Part shown: in pieces, positions 26,170 through 34,744 of the stretch | Layout: each line of letters starts with the position of its first letter | Position numbering within the stretch: the first letter of the stretch is position 1 | Assembly: GCF_022664395.1 (NCBI RefSeq) | Contig: NZ_JAKRET010000004.1 | Location: forward strand, 248,001 to 312,000 | Length of the DNA stretch: 64,000 bases | Reading direction: 5' to 3' | DNA from: Sphingomonas lacusdianchii | GTDB taxonomy: Bacteria; Pseudomonadota; Alphaproteobacteria; Sphingomonadales; Sphingomonadaceae | Translations under genes and position numbers: made by a program | The notes under the pieces: model-generated | Told to the model about the DNA's origin: nothing | Database searches by the model: none | Seen by the model: only the letters and a program-made list of their open reading frames with translations

Positions 26170-27962
26170 CCGCGACGATGGACCTTTGGCCGATCGGCAA
26201 TTGTCAGGTGTCGGCGCTGGTCGACCGCAACGGACGCTTCGTATGGGGGTGCCTGCCGCGGGTCGATGGCGATCCGGCGTTCTCGTCGCTGCTCGACGAC
26301 CGGCGGCGCGGATCGGACGGGGCGTTCGGCTTCTGGGAGATCGATCTCGACGGCTGTGTCGATACGCAGCAGACCTATATCCGCAACACGCCGGTGCTGG
26401 TGACGCGCCATGTCGATGCGCAGGGCAATGCGATCGAGGTCGTCGATTTCTGCCCCCGTTTCAAACGACACGACCGCATGTACCGTCCCGTCGCCTTTTG
26501 CCGGATCGTACGCCCGCTGGCCGGCAGCCCCCGCATCCGCGTGCGCCTGCGCCCCTCGGTCGACTGGGGCAGCGCGCAGGCGGAGCGGACGCGCGGGTCG
26601 AACCATATCCGCTACCTGCTCGACGGCGAGACGATCCGCCTGTCGACCAGCGCACCGGTCGGATGGATCGAGGACGAGCGGCTGTTCCGCGTCGAACGCA
26701 CGCTGCATTTCTTCCTCGGGCCGGACGAGAGTTTCTCGGACGAACTGCCAGCGTCGGTCGAGCGGATGCTGAAGAACACCATCGACGAATGGCGCCACTG
26801 GGTCCGGGGCCTCGCCACCCCGGTCGAATGGCAGCAGGCGGTGATCCGCAGCGCGATCACGCTGAAGCTGTGCCAGCATGAGGAGACCGGCGCGATCGTC
26901 GCCGCGCTGACCACCTCGATCCCCGAACATGCGGATAGCGGGCGCAACTGGGACTATCGCTACTGCTGGATCCGCGATGCCTATTATACGGTGCAGGCGC
27001 TGAACCGGCTCGGGGCGCTCGACGTGCTGGAGGGGTATCTCGAATATCTGCGCAACATCGTCGACAATGCCGCCGACGGGCAGATCCAGCCGCTCTACGG
27101 CGTCGGCGGCGAGGCGACGCTGGTCGAGCGCGAGGCGGAGGGGCTGGACGGCTATCGCGGCATGGGACCGGTCCGCGTCGGCAACCAGGCCTATGAACAG
27201 GTCCAGCACGACGCCTATGGCCAGATCATCCTGTCGAACGCGCAGGGCTTTTTCGACCAGCGGCTGTTCCGCGTCGGCAAGCAGGCCGATTTCGAGGCGC
27301 TGGAGCCGATCGGCGAACGCGCCTGGGCCGCCTATGACAAGCCCGATGCCGGTTTGTGGGAGCTGCGCACCAAGAGCCATGTCCACACCTACAGCGCCGC
27401 GATGTGCTGGGCGGCGTGCGACCGGCTCGCCAATGTCGCCGGCACGCTCGGCCTTACCGAGCGCGAGACCTTCTGGCGCGACCGGGCGACCGCGATGCGG
27501 ACCAAGATCGAACGCGAGGCGTGGCGGCCCGAGACCAACCGCATGTCGGCGACCTTCGGCGGCGACGATCTCGACGCCAGCATCATCCAGCTGCTCGACC
27601 TGCGCTTTCTCGACCCCGACGATCCGCGCTTCATCGGTACGCTGGAGGCGGTCGAAAAGGGGCTGCGCCGGGGCAGCCACATGCTGCGCTATGCGATCGA
27701 GGACGATTTTGGCCTGCCGCACACCGCGTTCAACGTCTGCACCTTCTGGCTGATCGAGGCGCTGCACGCGACCGGCCGCGACGAGGATGCGCGCGAGTTG
27801 CTGGAAGAAATGCTGTCGCGCTGCACGCCCGCCGGGCTGTTGTCGGAGGATATCGACCCCGAAACCGGGGAACTCTGGGGCAATTATCCCCAAACCTACT
27901 CGCTGGTCGGCATGATCAACAGCGCCGTCCTGCTGAGCAAGTCATGGAATGTCGTACGATGA
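26166..27962 (+). CDS. Glycoside hydrolase family 15 protein (glucoamylase/trehalase-like)
   Basis: 598 aa, cytoplasmic (no signal peptide). The N-terminal beta-sandwich domain starts at LWPIGNCQVSALVDRNGRFVWGCLPR. The (alpha/alpha)6 barrel has EHADSGRNWDYRYCWIRDAYYT, GYRGMGPVRVGNQAYEQVQHDAYG and GLLSEDIDPETGELWGNYPQTYS, which are the GH15 landmarks including the candidate acid/base Glu residues. Bacterial members act on maltooligosaccharides or trehalose. It sits between otsB and otsA with ATGA overlaps on both sides, so the three are co-translated. Trehalose or maltodextrin turnover is the likely role, and hydrolysis of trehalose would oppose the flanking synthesis enzymes. Confidence 0.9.
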   Translation: MTATMDLWPIGNCQVSALVDRNGRFVWGCLPRVDGDPAFSSLLDDRRRGSDGAFGFWEIDLDGCVDTQQTYIRNTPVLVTRHVDAQGNAIEVVDFCPRFKRHDRMYRPVAFCRIVRPLAGSPRIRVRLRPSVDWGSAQAERTRGSNHIRYLLDGETIRLSTSAPVGWIEDERLFRVERTLHFFLGPDESFSDELPASVERMLKNTIDEWRHWVRGLATPVEWQQAVIRSAITLKLCQHEETGAIVAALTTSIPEHADSGRNWDYRYCWIRDAYYTVQALNRLGALDVLEGYLEYLRNIVDNAADGQIQPLYGVGGEATLVEREAEGLDGYRGMGPVRVGNQAYEQVQHDAYGQIILSNAQGFFDQRLFRVGKQADFEALEPIGERAWAAYDKPDAGLWELRTKSHVHTYSAAMCWAACDRLANVAGTLGLTERETFWRDRATAMRTKIEREAWRPETNRMSATFGGDDLDASIIQLLDLRFLDPDDPRFIGTLEAVEKGLRRGSHMLRYAIEDDFGLPHTAFNVCTFWLIEALHATGRDEDARELLEEMLSRCTPAGLLSEDIDPETGELWGNYPQTYSLVGMINSAVLLSKSWNVVR

Positions 27963-29335
27963 GTCGATTGATCGTCATCTCGAACCGGGTGCAGGCTCCC
28001 CAGCCCGGCACCGGCGGCGGGGCGCAGGGCGGGCTGGCCGTTGCGCTCAACGCCGCGCTGGCGGAAGAGGACGGTATCTGGTTCGGCTGGTCGGGGGAGG
28101 CCAGCGACAATCGCGAACTCCGCTTCCAGACCTATGGCGGCGTCACCAGCGCGGTGATGGATTTGAGCGAGCAGGACGTCGAGGAATATTATGACGGTTA
28201 CGCCAACCGCACCTTGTGGCCGCTATTCCACTACCGCCTCGACCTGACCGAATTCGAACGCGACTTTCAGGGCGGCTATGAACGCGTCAATCGCGTGTTC
28301 GGCGAACGCATCGGCCCGCATATCGAACCCGACGACCTGATCTGGGTCCATGACTATCACATGATCCCCCTCGGCTGGGTGCTGCGGCAACAGGGGATCA
28401 CCAACCGCATCGGCTTTTTCCTGCACATCCCGTGGCCGCCACGCCGGCTGCTGACCGCGCTGCCCGATCACCGCCGCATGGTCGAAGCGCTGTTCGCCTA
28501 TGACGTGGTCGGGTTCCAGAATGAGGAATGGCTCGACAGCTTCTTCAACTATGTCCGCGAGGAGATGGATGGTACGATCGACGGCAACCGCGTCACTGTC
28601 GGCGGGCGCACGATTACCGCGATCAGCTGCCCGATCGGGATCGAGGCGAAGGACTTCATCGCCGGCGCGGCCGGGCCGGTCGCGCGCGCGGCGCAACTCA
28701 ACCAGCTCGAAAGCGCAGTCGGGCGCAGCCTGATCGTCGGGGTCGACCGGCTCGATTATTCGAAGGGGCTGCCCGAACGCTTTGCCGGGTATGAACGCTT
28801 CCTCCAGAATCATCCCGACCGGCGGGCCTTGGTTTATCTGCTCCAGATCGCACCGCCGTCGCGCACCGCGGTGCAGACCTATCGCGACATCCGCAACACG
28901 CTCGAACAGCAATCGGGACGGATCAACGGTGCCTATGCCGATACCGACTGGGTGCCGATCCGTTATGTGAACAAGGGCTATCCGCGCGAGGTGCTGGCCG
29001 GCATCTATCGCGCGGCGCGGATCGGGCTGGTGACCCCCTTGCGCGACGGCATGAACCTGGTCGCGAAGGAATATGTCGCGGCACAGGACCCACGCGATCC
29101 CGGCGTGCTGGTGCTGTCGCGCTTCGCGGGCGCTGCACAGCAATTGTCGGTCGGCGCGCTGATGGTGAACCCGTACAGCGCCGAGGACATGGCCGACGCG
29201 ATCGACAAGGCGCTCAGGATGCCGCGTGCCGAACGGATCGAGCGGTGGCAGGCGATGATCGACAATGTCGTCGACGAGGACGTCATCTGGTGGCGCAAGC
29301 GGTTCATCGACGCGCTGACGGCGGAGACGAATTAG
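27959..29335 (+). CDS. otsA: Trehalose-6-phosphate synthase
   Basis: GT20 glycosyltransferase joining UDP-glucose (or another NDP-glucose) and glucose 6-phosphate. 458 aa from the ATG at 27959, which overlaps the GH15 stop (ATGA). Motifs: LIVISNRVQAP, the donor loop GGAQGGLAVAL, FGWSG, VHDYHMIPLGWVLR, FLHIPWPP, GVDRLDYSKGLPERF and PLRDGMNLVAKEYVA. These are all intact. It completes the synthesis pathway with otsB; the operon provides osmotic and desiccation protection. No terminator was found immediately after it, but the following 319 bp contain a repeat block. Confidence 0.95.
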   Translation: MSRLIVISNRVQAPQPGTGGGAQGGLAVALNAALAEEDGIWFGWSGEASDNRELRFQTYGGVTSAVMDLSEQDVEEYYDGYANRTLWPLFHYRLDLTEFERDFQGGYERVNRVFGERIGPHIEPDDLIWVHDYHMIPLGWVLRQQGITNRIGFFLHIPWPPRRLLTALPDHRRMVEALFAYDVVGFQNEEWLDSFFNYVREEMDGTIDGNRVTVGGRTITAISCPIGIEAKDFIAGAAGPVARAAQLNQLESAVGRSLIVGVDRLDYSKGLPERFAGYERFLQNHPDRRALVYLLQIAPPSRTAVQTYRDIRNTLEQQSGRINGAYADTDWVPIRYVNKGYPREVLAGIYRAARIGLVTPLRDGMNLVAKEYVAAQDPRDPGVLVLSRFAGAAQQLSVGALMVNPYSAEDMADAIDKALRMPRAERIERWQAMIDNVVDEDVIWWRKRFIDALTAETN

Positions 29336-29357
29336 GCCGGATCGACAAGCAGGGAGT

Positions 29358-29510
29358 CCTCCCTCTCCCCTAACAGGGGAAAGGGATAGCGGAGCTTGCC
29401 AGCTTGCTGGCTAGCGCAGCTTGGGAGAGGGGGCGAGCAACCCAAAGGCTCGCGCGCTCGCCTGCGCAAGCGCTCCACTCCCCTCTACGAGGGGCGAGGG
29501 GGGAAGGGCT
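29358..29510. repeat. Clustered inverted repeats between otsA and folD
   Basis: In the gap 29336-29654, CCCTCTCCC (29361-29369) pairs with GGGAGAGGG (29423-29431). Smaller dyads CCCCTaacaGGGG and CCCCTCtacGAGGGG lie inside and after it. Folded RNA from this stretch would be highly structured and may end otsA transcription, although no clear T tract follows. The remaining bases to folD show nothing else that I recognise. Confidence 0.55.
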
Positions 29511-29654
29511 TATCTGAATGTCGATCCCGCCTAAGGGTAGCGGCCGGTCCGACGCTCTGTCATCCGAAGACGCGAAGCCGAACGCTGCCGCGACGAACGC
29601 AGATGCCGATCCAAGGGGTGGCGAACCCCGCCGCCACCCAGTATGCACGGCGGC

Positions 29655-30530
29655 ATGACAGCCCGGATCATCGACGGAAAAGCCTTCGCCGCGAATCTGC
29701 GCGCGCGCCTCGCCACCCATGCCGCGACCTTTGCAGAAGCCGCCGGCCGTCCCGCCGGCCTCGCCGTGGTGCTGGTGGGCGAGGACGCAGCCTCGGCCGT
29801 CTATGTCCGGTCGAAGGGGAAGGCGACCCGTGAGGCGGGCATGGCCAGCTTCGAACATCGCCTTTCGGCCGATGTGTCGCAGGAGGAACTGATCGCGCTG
29901 GTCGAACGGCTGAACGCCGATCCCGCGGTCGATGGCATCCTCGTGCAATTGCCGCTGCCCCGGCATCTCGACAGCGACGCGGTGCTGCTGACCATCGATC
30001 CCGACAAGGATGTCGACGGTTTCCACCCGGTCAATGCCGGGCGGCTGGCGACCGGCCTGCCGGGCATGGTGCCCTGTACCCCCTATGGCTGTCTGTTGCT
30101 GCTGCGCGACGAACTCGGCGACCTGTCGGGCAAGGACGCGGTGGTCGTCGGTCGGTCGAACATCGTCGGCAAGCCGATGGCGGCGCTGCTGACCGCCGAG
30201 AGCTGCACCGTCACCATCGCCCATTCGCGGACCCGCGACCTGCCCGGCCATGTCGCGCGCGCCGACATCGTCGTCGCGGCGGTCGGGCGAGCGAACTTCG
30301 TCAAGGGCGAGTGGCTGAAGCCCGGCGCGACCGTGATCGATGTCGGCATCAACCGCACCGATAACGGGCTGGTCGGCGATGTCGACTTCGCTTCCGCCAT
30401 GTCGGTCGCCGGCGCGATCACCCCGGTGCCGGGCGGGGTCGGGCCGATGACCATCGCCTGCCTGCTGCGCAACGCGCTGGTCGCGGCGCACCGGCGCGAA
30501 GGATTGCCGTTCGACGATAGCGCGCTGTGA
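29655..30530 (+). CDS. folD: Bifunctional methylenetetrahydrofolate dehydrogenase/cyclohydrolase FolD
   Basis: One-carbon metabolism: interconverts 5,10-methylene- and 10-formyl-tetrahydrofolate with NADP. 291 aa from the ATG at 29655; an ATG four codons earlier is also possible. Motifs: [28 protein letters not shown] (with the catalytic Lys in YVRSKGK), [13 protein letters not shown], the NADP-binding [17 protein letters not shown] and the C-terminal [19 protein letters not shown]. It is complete. The TGA overlaps the GTG of the marC gene (GTGA), so the two form an operon. Confidence 0.95.
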   Translation: MTARIIDGKAFAANLRARLATHAATFAEAAGRPAGLAVVLVGEDAASAVYVRSKGKATREAGMASFEHRLSADVSQEELIALVERLNADPAVDGILVQLPLPRHLDSDAVLLTIDPDKDVDGFHPVNAGRLATGLPGMVPCTPYGCLLLLRDELGDLSGKDAVVVGRSNIVGKPMAALLTAESCTVTIAHSRTRDLPGHVARADIVVAAVGRANFVKGEWLKPGATVIDVGINRTDNGLVGDVDFASAMSVAGAITPVPGGVGPMTIACLLRNALVAAHRREGLPFDDSAL

Positions 30531-31147
30531 TCGAGCTGTTCGTCTCGTCGCTCATCACCTTCTTCGTGGTGATCGATCCGCCGGGCTGCGCGCCGATCTA
30601 TGCCGGGCTGACCACCGGGGCGTCGGACGTGCAGCGCCGGGCGATGGCGATCCGCGCGGTTACCATCGCCACCGCCATCCTCCTCGTCTTCGCCCTGTTC
30701 GGGCAGGCGCTGCTGAAGGCGCTGGGGATCAGTCTCGACAGTTTCCGCATCGCCGGCGGCATCATGCTGTTCCTGATCGCGCTGGAGATGGTGTTCGAGA
30801 AACGCACCCAGCGCCGCGAGGATCGCGCACAGAAAATCATCGAGACGCATGAGGTCGAGGACGTGTCGACCTTCCCGATGGCGATGCCGATGATCGCCGG
30901 GCCGGGGTCGATCGCATCGGTGATGCTGCTGATGAGCCAGGTCGGCGATTGGAGCGCGCGGGCGGTGGTCCTGGGCGCGCTGGCGTCGATCCTGCTGCTG
31001 ACGCTGATCGCGTTGCTCGCGGCGGGACCGCTGATGAAGCTGCTTGGCGCGCGGATCGAGGCGGTGATTACCCGGCTGCTGGGGGTCCTGCTGGCGGCGC
31101 TGGCGGCGCAATTCGTGATCGACGGGTTGCGGGCGAGCTTTCTGTAA
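30527..31147 (+). CDS. MarC-family integral membrane protein
   Basis: 206 aa with about six hydrophobic helices. The opening [40 protein letters not shown] and [18 protein letters not shown] match the MarC/UPF0056 family. Its function is not established; early claims for multidrug resistance were not upheld for E. coli MarC. The start is GTG at 30527, overlapping the folD stop, so it is translated with folD. There is no evident functional link. The gap after it (31148-31326) leads into a TonB receptor promoter region with a dyad at 31201-31222. Confidence 0.9.
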   Translation: MIELFVSSLITFFVVIDPPGCAPIYAGLTTGASDVQRRAMAIRAVTIATAILLVFALFGQALLKALGISLDSFRIAGGIMLFLIALEMVFEKRTQRREDRAQKIIETHEVEDVSTFPMAMPMIAGPGSIASVMLLMSQVGDWSARAVVLGALASILLLTLIALLAAGPLMKLLGARIEAVITRLLGVLLAALAAQFVIDGLRASFL

Positions 31148-31202
31148 CGCTTCCAATCCGCTTCAAACTGTTGCGGATTGGTGACACTCGTTACGAAAGT
31201 GT

Positions 31203-31222
31203 ATGCGTACATATACACGTAT
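31203..31222. promoter_or_regulatory. Dyad ATGCGT-N8-ACGTAT upstream of a TonB receptor gene
   Basis: The half sites ATGCGT and ACGTAT are near-inverted (one mismatch) and spaced by 8 bp. The same half sites with a 4-bp spacer lie upstream of the next receptor at 34529-34544. This may be a shared operator or just an AT-rich promoter dyad. Confidence 0.3.
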
Positions 31223-31326
31223 TTGCAACCATCCCTGCTTTCACCGATAGTTAGCCATGGTTATGCGGGATGCACGTTCCGCGACCACTGGGATGCCTGA
31301 CCGGGCCAAAGGGGAATAAAATTTCC

Positions 31327-34326
31327 ATGATTGCACTATCAATGCGCGCATCGCTGCGCCACGGGGCTGCTTTGACCGCGCTGATCGCCAGCGCAGTTGC
31401 AGTTCCCGCCATCGCGCAGGAAGTCGCTCCGGCGGGCACGACCGTGCCGACGCCGGCGAACCCGACCGACGATACGTCGCAGGACATCATCGTCACCGGC
31501 TCGATTCTGCGCGGCACCGATAGCGGCATTTCGCCGGTCACCACGCTGACCGCCGAAAATCTCGACGCGCGCGGCATCAACACGGTGCAGGACGCGATTC
31601 AGTTGTTGTCGTCCAACAACGGTCCGGCGCTGACTAACTCGTTTACCGCCAACGGCGCGTTCGCCGGCGGTGCGTCGGCGGTGTCGCTGCGCGGCCTGTC
31701 GACCAGCTCGACGCTGGTCCTGTTCGACGGCCTGCGTGCCGCCTATTATCCGCTTGCCGATGACGGTTCGCGCAACTTCGTCGATTTGAACACCATCCCC
31801 GACGACATCGTTGAGCGCGTTGACGTGCTGCGCGATGGCGCCTCGTCGAGCTACGGCGCCGACGCGATCGCGGGCGTGGTCAACATCATCACCAAGCGTT
31901 CTTTCAAGGGCATCGGCGGCCGGGTCGAAGCCGGTATTTCGGAAGACGGCGTTGCCGCCAACCAGCGCCTGACGCTGACCGCCGGCACCGGCGATCTCGA
32001 TGAGCAGGGTTACAACGCCTATATCAGCGGCTTCTATTTCCGCAGCGAAGGCGTCGCCAACAAGGACCTGCGCGGCATCTTCACGACCGACGACCAGCGC
32101 AGCATCGGCGGCCCGAACGGCATCTTGAACGGTCAGAATGCCGCCGGTGAAATCAATGGTTTCAACGTCGGCAGCACCTTCTACGTGCGCCCGGGCACGA
32201 CCGGCCGCTATCAGATCCTGAACCCGACGGCGGGCTGCTATGCCGGTCCTTCGGTCACGCCGACCCAGGCGGATCTGACGCGGACCAACTCGAATGGACA
32301 GCTTGTCAACGGAACGCTGCCGGTTTCGAACGTCTGTCAGGAAGACCTGACCTACAATTACGGTAACGTGACCCCGGACATCGAACGCTTCGGCGGTTCG
32401 GCTCGCTTCACCGCGAAGGTCGGCGATACGTCGGAAGCGTATCTATCGGTCAACTTCCAGCAGACGCGGTCGAGCTATTACGGCCTGACCGGGGTGATCC
32501 GCGGAAATGCCCCGACCGGCATCCTGTTCCCGCAATTCTCCACTTCGTCGGGGGCGGCGACCTTTGCGCCCGGTTCGGCGGTCCTGACGTTGCCGGTCTA
32601 TGTCTGCGCCGCACGCGTAAATTGCACCGCGGCCAACGGCACGCTTAACCCGAACAACCCGTTCGCAGCGTCGGGCCAGACCGCGCAGATCCTCGGCCGC
32701 AACCAGGAACGCACCTATAACGAGACGCGCAGCCGCGTATATCGTGCGGCGTTCGGCCTGAACGGCACGATCTTCGACGATATCGACTATAATTTCAGCG
32801 CGACCGCGATGCATACCGACTTGCGTCGTCTGCAGGATGGCTATGTCTACATCCAGAACCTGCTGAACGTCATCGCTGACGGTTCTTACAACTTCGTCAA
32901 CCCCGGCCAGAACACGCAGGCGGTGCGCGACTATCTGACGCCGGTGAACATCACCGATACCTCGTCGGATCTGTACCAGACGCAGGTCACCTTCTCGAAG
33001 GAACTGTTCAACCTGCCGGGTGGTCCGGTCCAGCTCGGTGTCGGCGGCTCGATCTTCTACGAAGCGGTCAATGCGCCCAGCGCCAACCCCGACAACAACG
33101 GCCCGACGCAGCGTTACTTCACCATCAACGCGTTCGGTACCGAGGGTAATCGCACCGTCAGCTCGGCATTCGCCGAGATACAGGCGCCGGTATTCGACCA
33201 GCTCGATGTCAACGTGTCGGGTCGCTACGACCATTATTCGACCGGGCAGAGCAACTTCTCGCCGAAGGTCGGTGCGCGCTTCACCCCGATCCGTCAGCTG
33301 TCGGTGCGCGGTACCTGGTCGCGCGGTTTCCGCATCCCAAGCTTTGCCGAAGCCAACGCGCTGCCGACGACCGGCTATGTCAGCCAGTCGATCACCAACG
33401 TGCCGGCCAGCTTCCGTGCACAATATGGCGCGGCCTGCGCCGACGACGCGACGGCGGCAACGGCCTGCCCGACCTATCTGACCAGCTATTCGATCGGTTC
33501 GACCACGCTCGCCTCGCCGAACCTGCAGCCGGAAAAGTCGCGCAGCTACACCGCCGGTATCCAGTTCTCGCCGGTGCCGAACTTCACCTTCACCGCTGAT
33601 TACTTCAATATTAAGAAGACCGGCGCGATCACCTCGCCGTCGAACGCTGCAGCGATCGCGGCCTATTATGCGGGTCAGCCGATCCCGGCCGGGTTCAACG
33701 TCATTCCCGATGCACCCGACGTCAACCTGCAGAACGGCCGTCCGCGCATCGGCTTCGTCGAATCGCAGCTTATCAATTCGGATACGATCTTCTCCGAAGG
33801 TATCGACTTCGGTCTGACCGGCCGCGTCGATTTCGGTGGCTTCCAGTGGCGGACCGCTGCCAATGTCAGCTGGCTGATCGAATTGAGCACGACCTTCCCG
33901 GACGGCACGAAGGAAACCTATGTCGACACGCTCGGCAACTTCAATCTGACGGCGGGTAACGGCACCTTCCGTTGGCGTGGCAACTGGTCGAACACCTTCT
34001 CGTTCGACAAGGTCGACGTGACGGGGACGGTCAACTACGTGTCGGGCTATGACCTGTCGGCAGAGGATCAGGGCGGCGATTACGGCGACTGCTCGCTCAA
34101 CCCGGGCTATGTCGACTGCCGCGTGAAGAGCTATCTGACGGCCGACCTGAACGTCAGCTTCAACGTCAACGACAACGTCACCTTCTACGTGAACGCCCTG
34201 AACCTGTTCGATCGCTTGCCGCCGATCGATCCGGTCACCTACGGCGCTCACCTGTACAACCCGGTGCAGGGCGGCAACGGCATCTTCGGCCGCAGCTTCC
34301 GTGCGGGTGCGAAGTTCGGCTTCTAG
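31327..34326 (+). CDS. TonB-dependent receptor
   Basis: 999 aa from the ATG at 31327, where a signal peptide starts (cleavage about AIA-QE, residue 31). The TonB-box-like DIIVTGSILRG precedes a plug domain with GVVNIITKRSFKG, VSLRGLSTSSTLVLFDGLR and ERVDVLRDGASSSYGADAIAG, typical of the large sphingomonad/xanthomonad receptors with a VTGS box. The barrel holds Cys pairs in extracellular loops (GCYAG and NVCQED; VCAARVNC; DCSLNPGYVDC) and ends in RAGAKFGF. It has no STN domain. A strong terminator follows at 34348-34380. It lies next to a similarly built receptor at 34745, so the two may be diverged duplicates. The substrate is unknown; a peptide or sugar is possible. Confidence 0.92.
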   Translation: MIALSMRASLRHGAALTALIASAVAVPAIAQEVAPAGTTVPTPANPTDDTSQDIIVTGSILRGTDSGISPVTTLTAENLDARGINTVQDAIQLLSSNNGPALTNSFTANGAFAGGASAVSLRGLSTSSTLVLFDGLRAAYYPLADDGSRNFVDLNTIPDDIVERVDVLRDGASSSYGADAIAGVVNIITKRSFKGIGGRVEAGISEDGVAANQRLTLTAGTGDLDEQGYNAYISGFYFRSEGVANKDLRGIFTTDDQRSIGGPNGILNGQNAAGEINGFNVGSTFYVRPGTTGRYQILNPTAGCYAGPSVTPTQADLTRTNSNGQLVNGTLPVSNVCQEDLTYNYGNVTPDIERFGGSARFTAKVGDTSEAYLSVNFQQTRSSYYGLTGVIRGNAPTGILFPQFSTSSGAATFAPGSAVLTLPVYVCAARVNCTAANGTLNPNNPFAASGQTAQILGRNQERTYNETRSRVYRAAFGLNGTIFDDIDYNFSATAMHTDLRRLQDGYVYIQNLLNVIADGSYNFVNPGQNTQAVRDYLTPVNITDTSSDLYQTQVTFSKELFNLPGGPVQLGVGGSIFYEAVNAPSANPDNNGPTQRYFTINAFGTEGNRTVSSAFAEIQAPVFDQLDVNVSGRYDHYSTGQSNFSPKVGARFTPIRQLSVRGTWSRGFRIPSFAEANALPTTGYVSQSITNVPASFRAQYGAACADDATAATACPTYLTSYSIGSTTLASPNLQPEKSRSYTAGIQFSPVPNFTFTADYFNIKKTGAITSPSNAAAIAAYYAGQPIPAGFNVIPDAPDVNLQNGRPRIGFVESQLINSDTIFSEGIDFGLTGRVDFGGFQWRTAANVSWLIELSTTFPDGTKETYVDTLGNFNLTAGNGTFRWRGNWSNTFSFDKVDVTGTVNYVSGYDLSAEDQGGDYGDCSLNPGYVDCRVKSYLTADLNVSFNVNDNVTFYVNALNLFDRLPPIDPVTYGAHLYNPVQGGNGIFGRSFRAGAKFGF

Positions 34327-34347
34327 TCGTTTCGCTATCGGAAAAAC

Positions 34348-34380
34348 AAAGGGCGGTTCCGGAAGGAGCCGCCCTTTTTC
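34348..34380 (+). terminator. Rho-independent terminator after TonB receptor
   Basis: A 13-bp stem (34348-34360 with 34365-34377, one G-U pair), loop GGAA, then TTTTT-like sequence (CTTTTTC). It begins 22 bp after the stop codon. Confidence 0.88.
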
Positions 34381-34744
34381 GTTGTCCACAGCGCATTGAA
34401 ACGTCGATTCTGGTTCAACCTAGCGACGCTAAATAGTGAAGCTGATTTACTGGAGTGCAACAGCAAACCACTAAAAGTTCCAGTTCTGAATATATCGAAA
34501 AACAGCAATTAGGTTTGCAAAATTTTAAATGCGTATAAACGTATTATAATAAAAACACCCTATTGTAGATGTTTAGGTCGATATGCAGTGGATGTGGCAA
34601 GCTTTGTTGCGACTGTTACCGAAAAACCACGCTCGAACGATTTAACGTTGGCCGAACTTTCGCCTGATTGCGTCGAAACTCGTGCACCCATTACGCTCCA
34701 ATTGTTGCGCAACGTTTACGAGCGCCAATAGGATAGGGGCAAAT
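34381..34744. other. AT-rich leader region of the second receptor gene
   Basis: About 360 bp that are clearly richer in A+T than the rest of the window, especially 34480-34600 (runs such as AAAATTTTAAATG and TATAATAAAAACA). It holds the ATGCGT-N4-ACGTAT dyad (34529-34544). No gene with plausible coding character was found. A TATAAT-like -10 lies at 34545-34550. Confidence 0.5.
34529..34544. promoter_or_regulatory. Dyad ATGCGT-N4-ACGTAT upstream of a TonB receptor gene
   Basis: Same half sites as at 31203-31222, here spaced by 4 bp and next to a TATAAT-like element. It lies about 200 bp before the receptor start. Confidence 0.3.

Noticed and set aside
31182..31195. TGACACTCGTTACG as a fourth LacI operator
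   Set aside because: It matches 11 of 14 positions but breaks the central CCGGT/CGGTG core, and the receptor downstream is not linked to the pectin locus.
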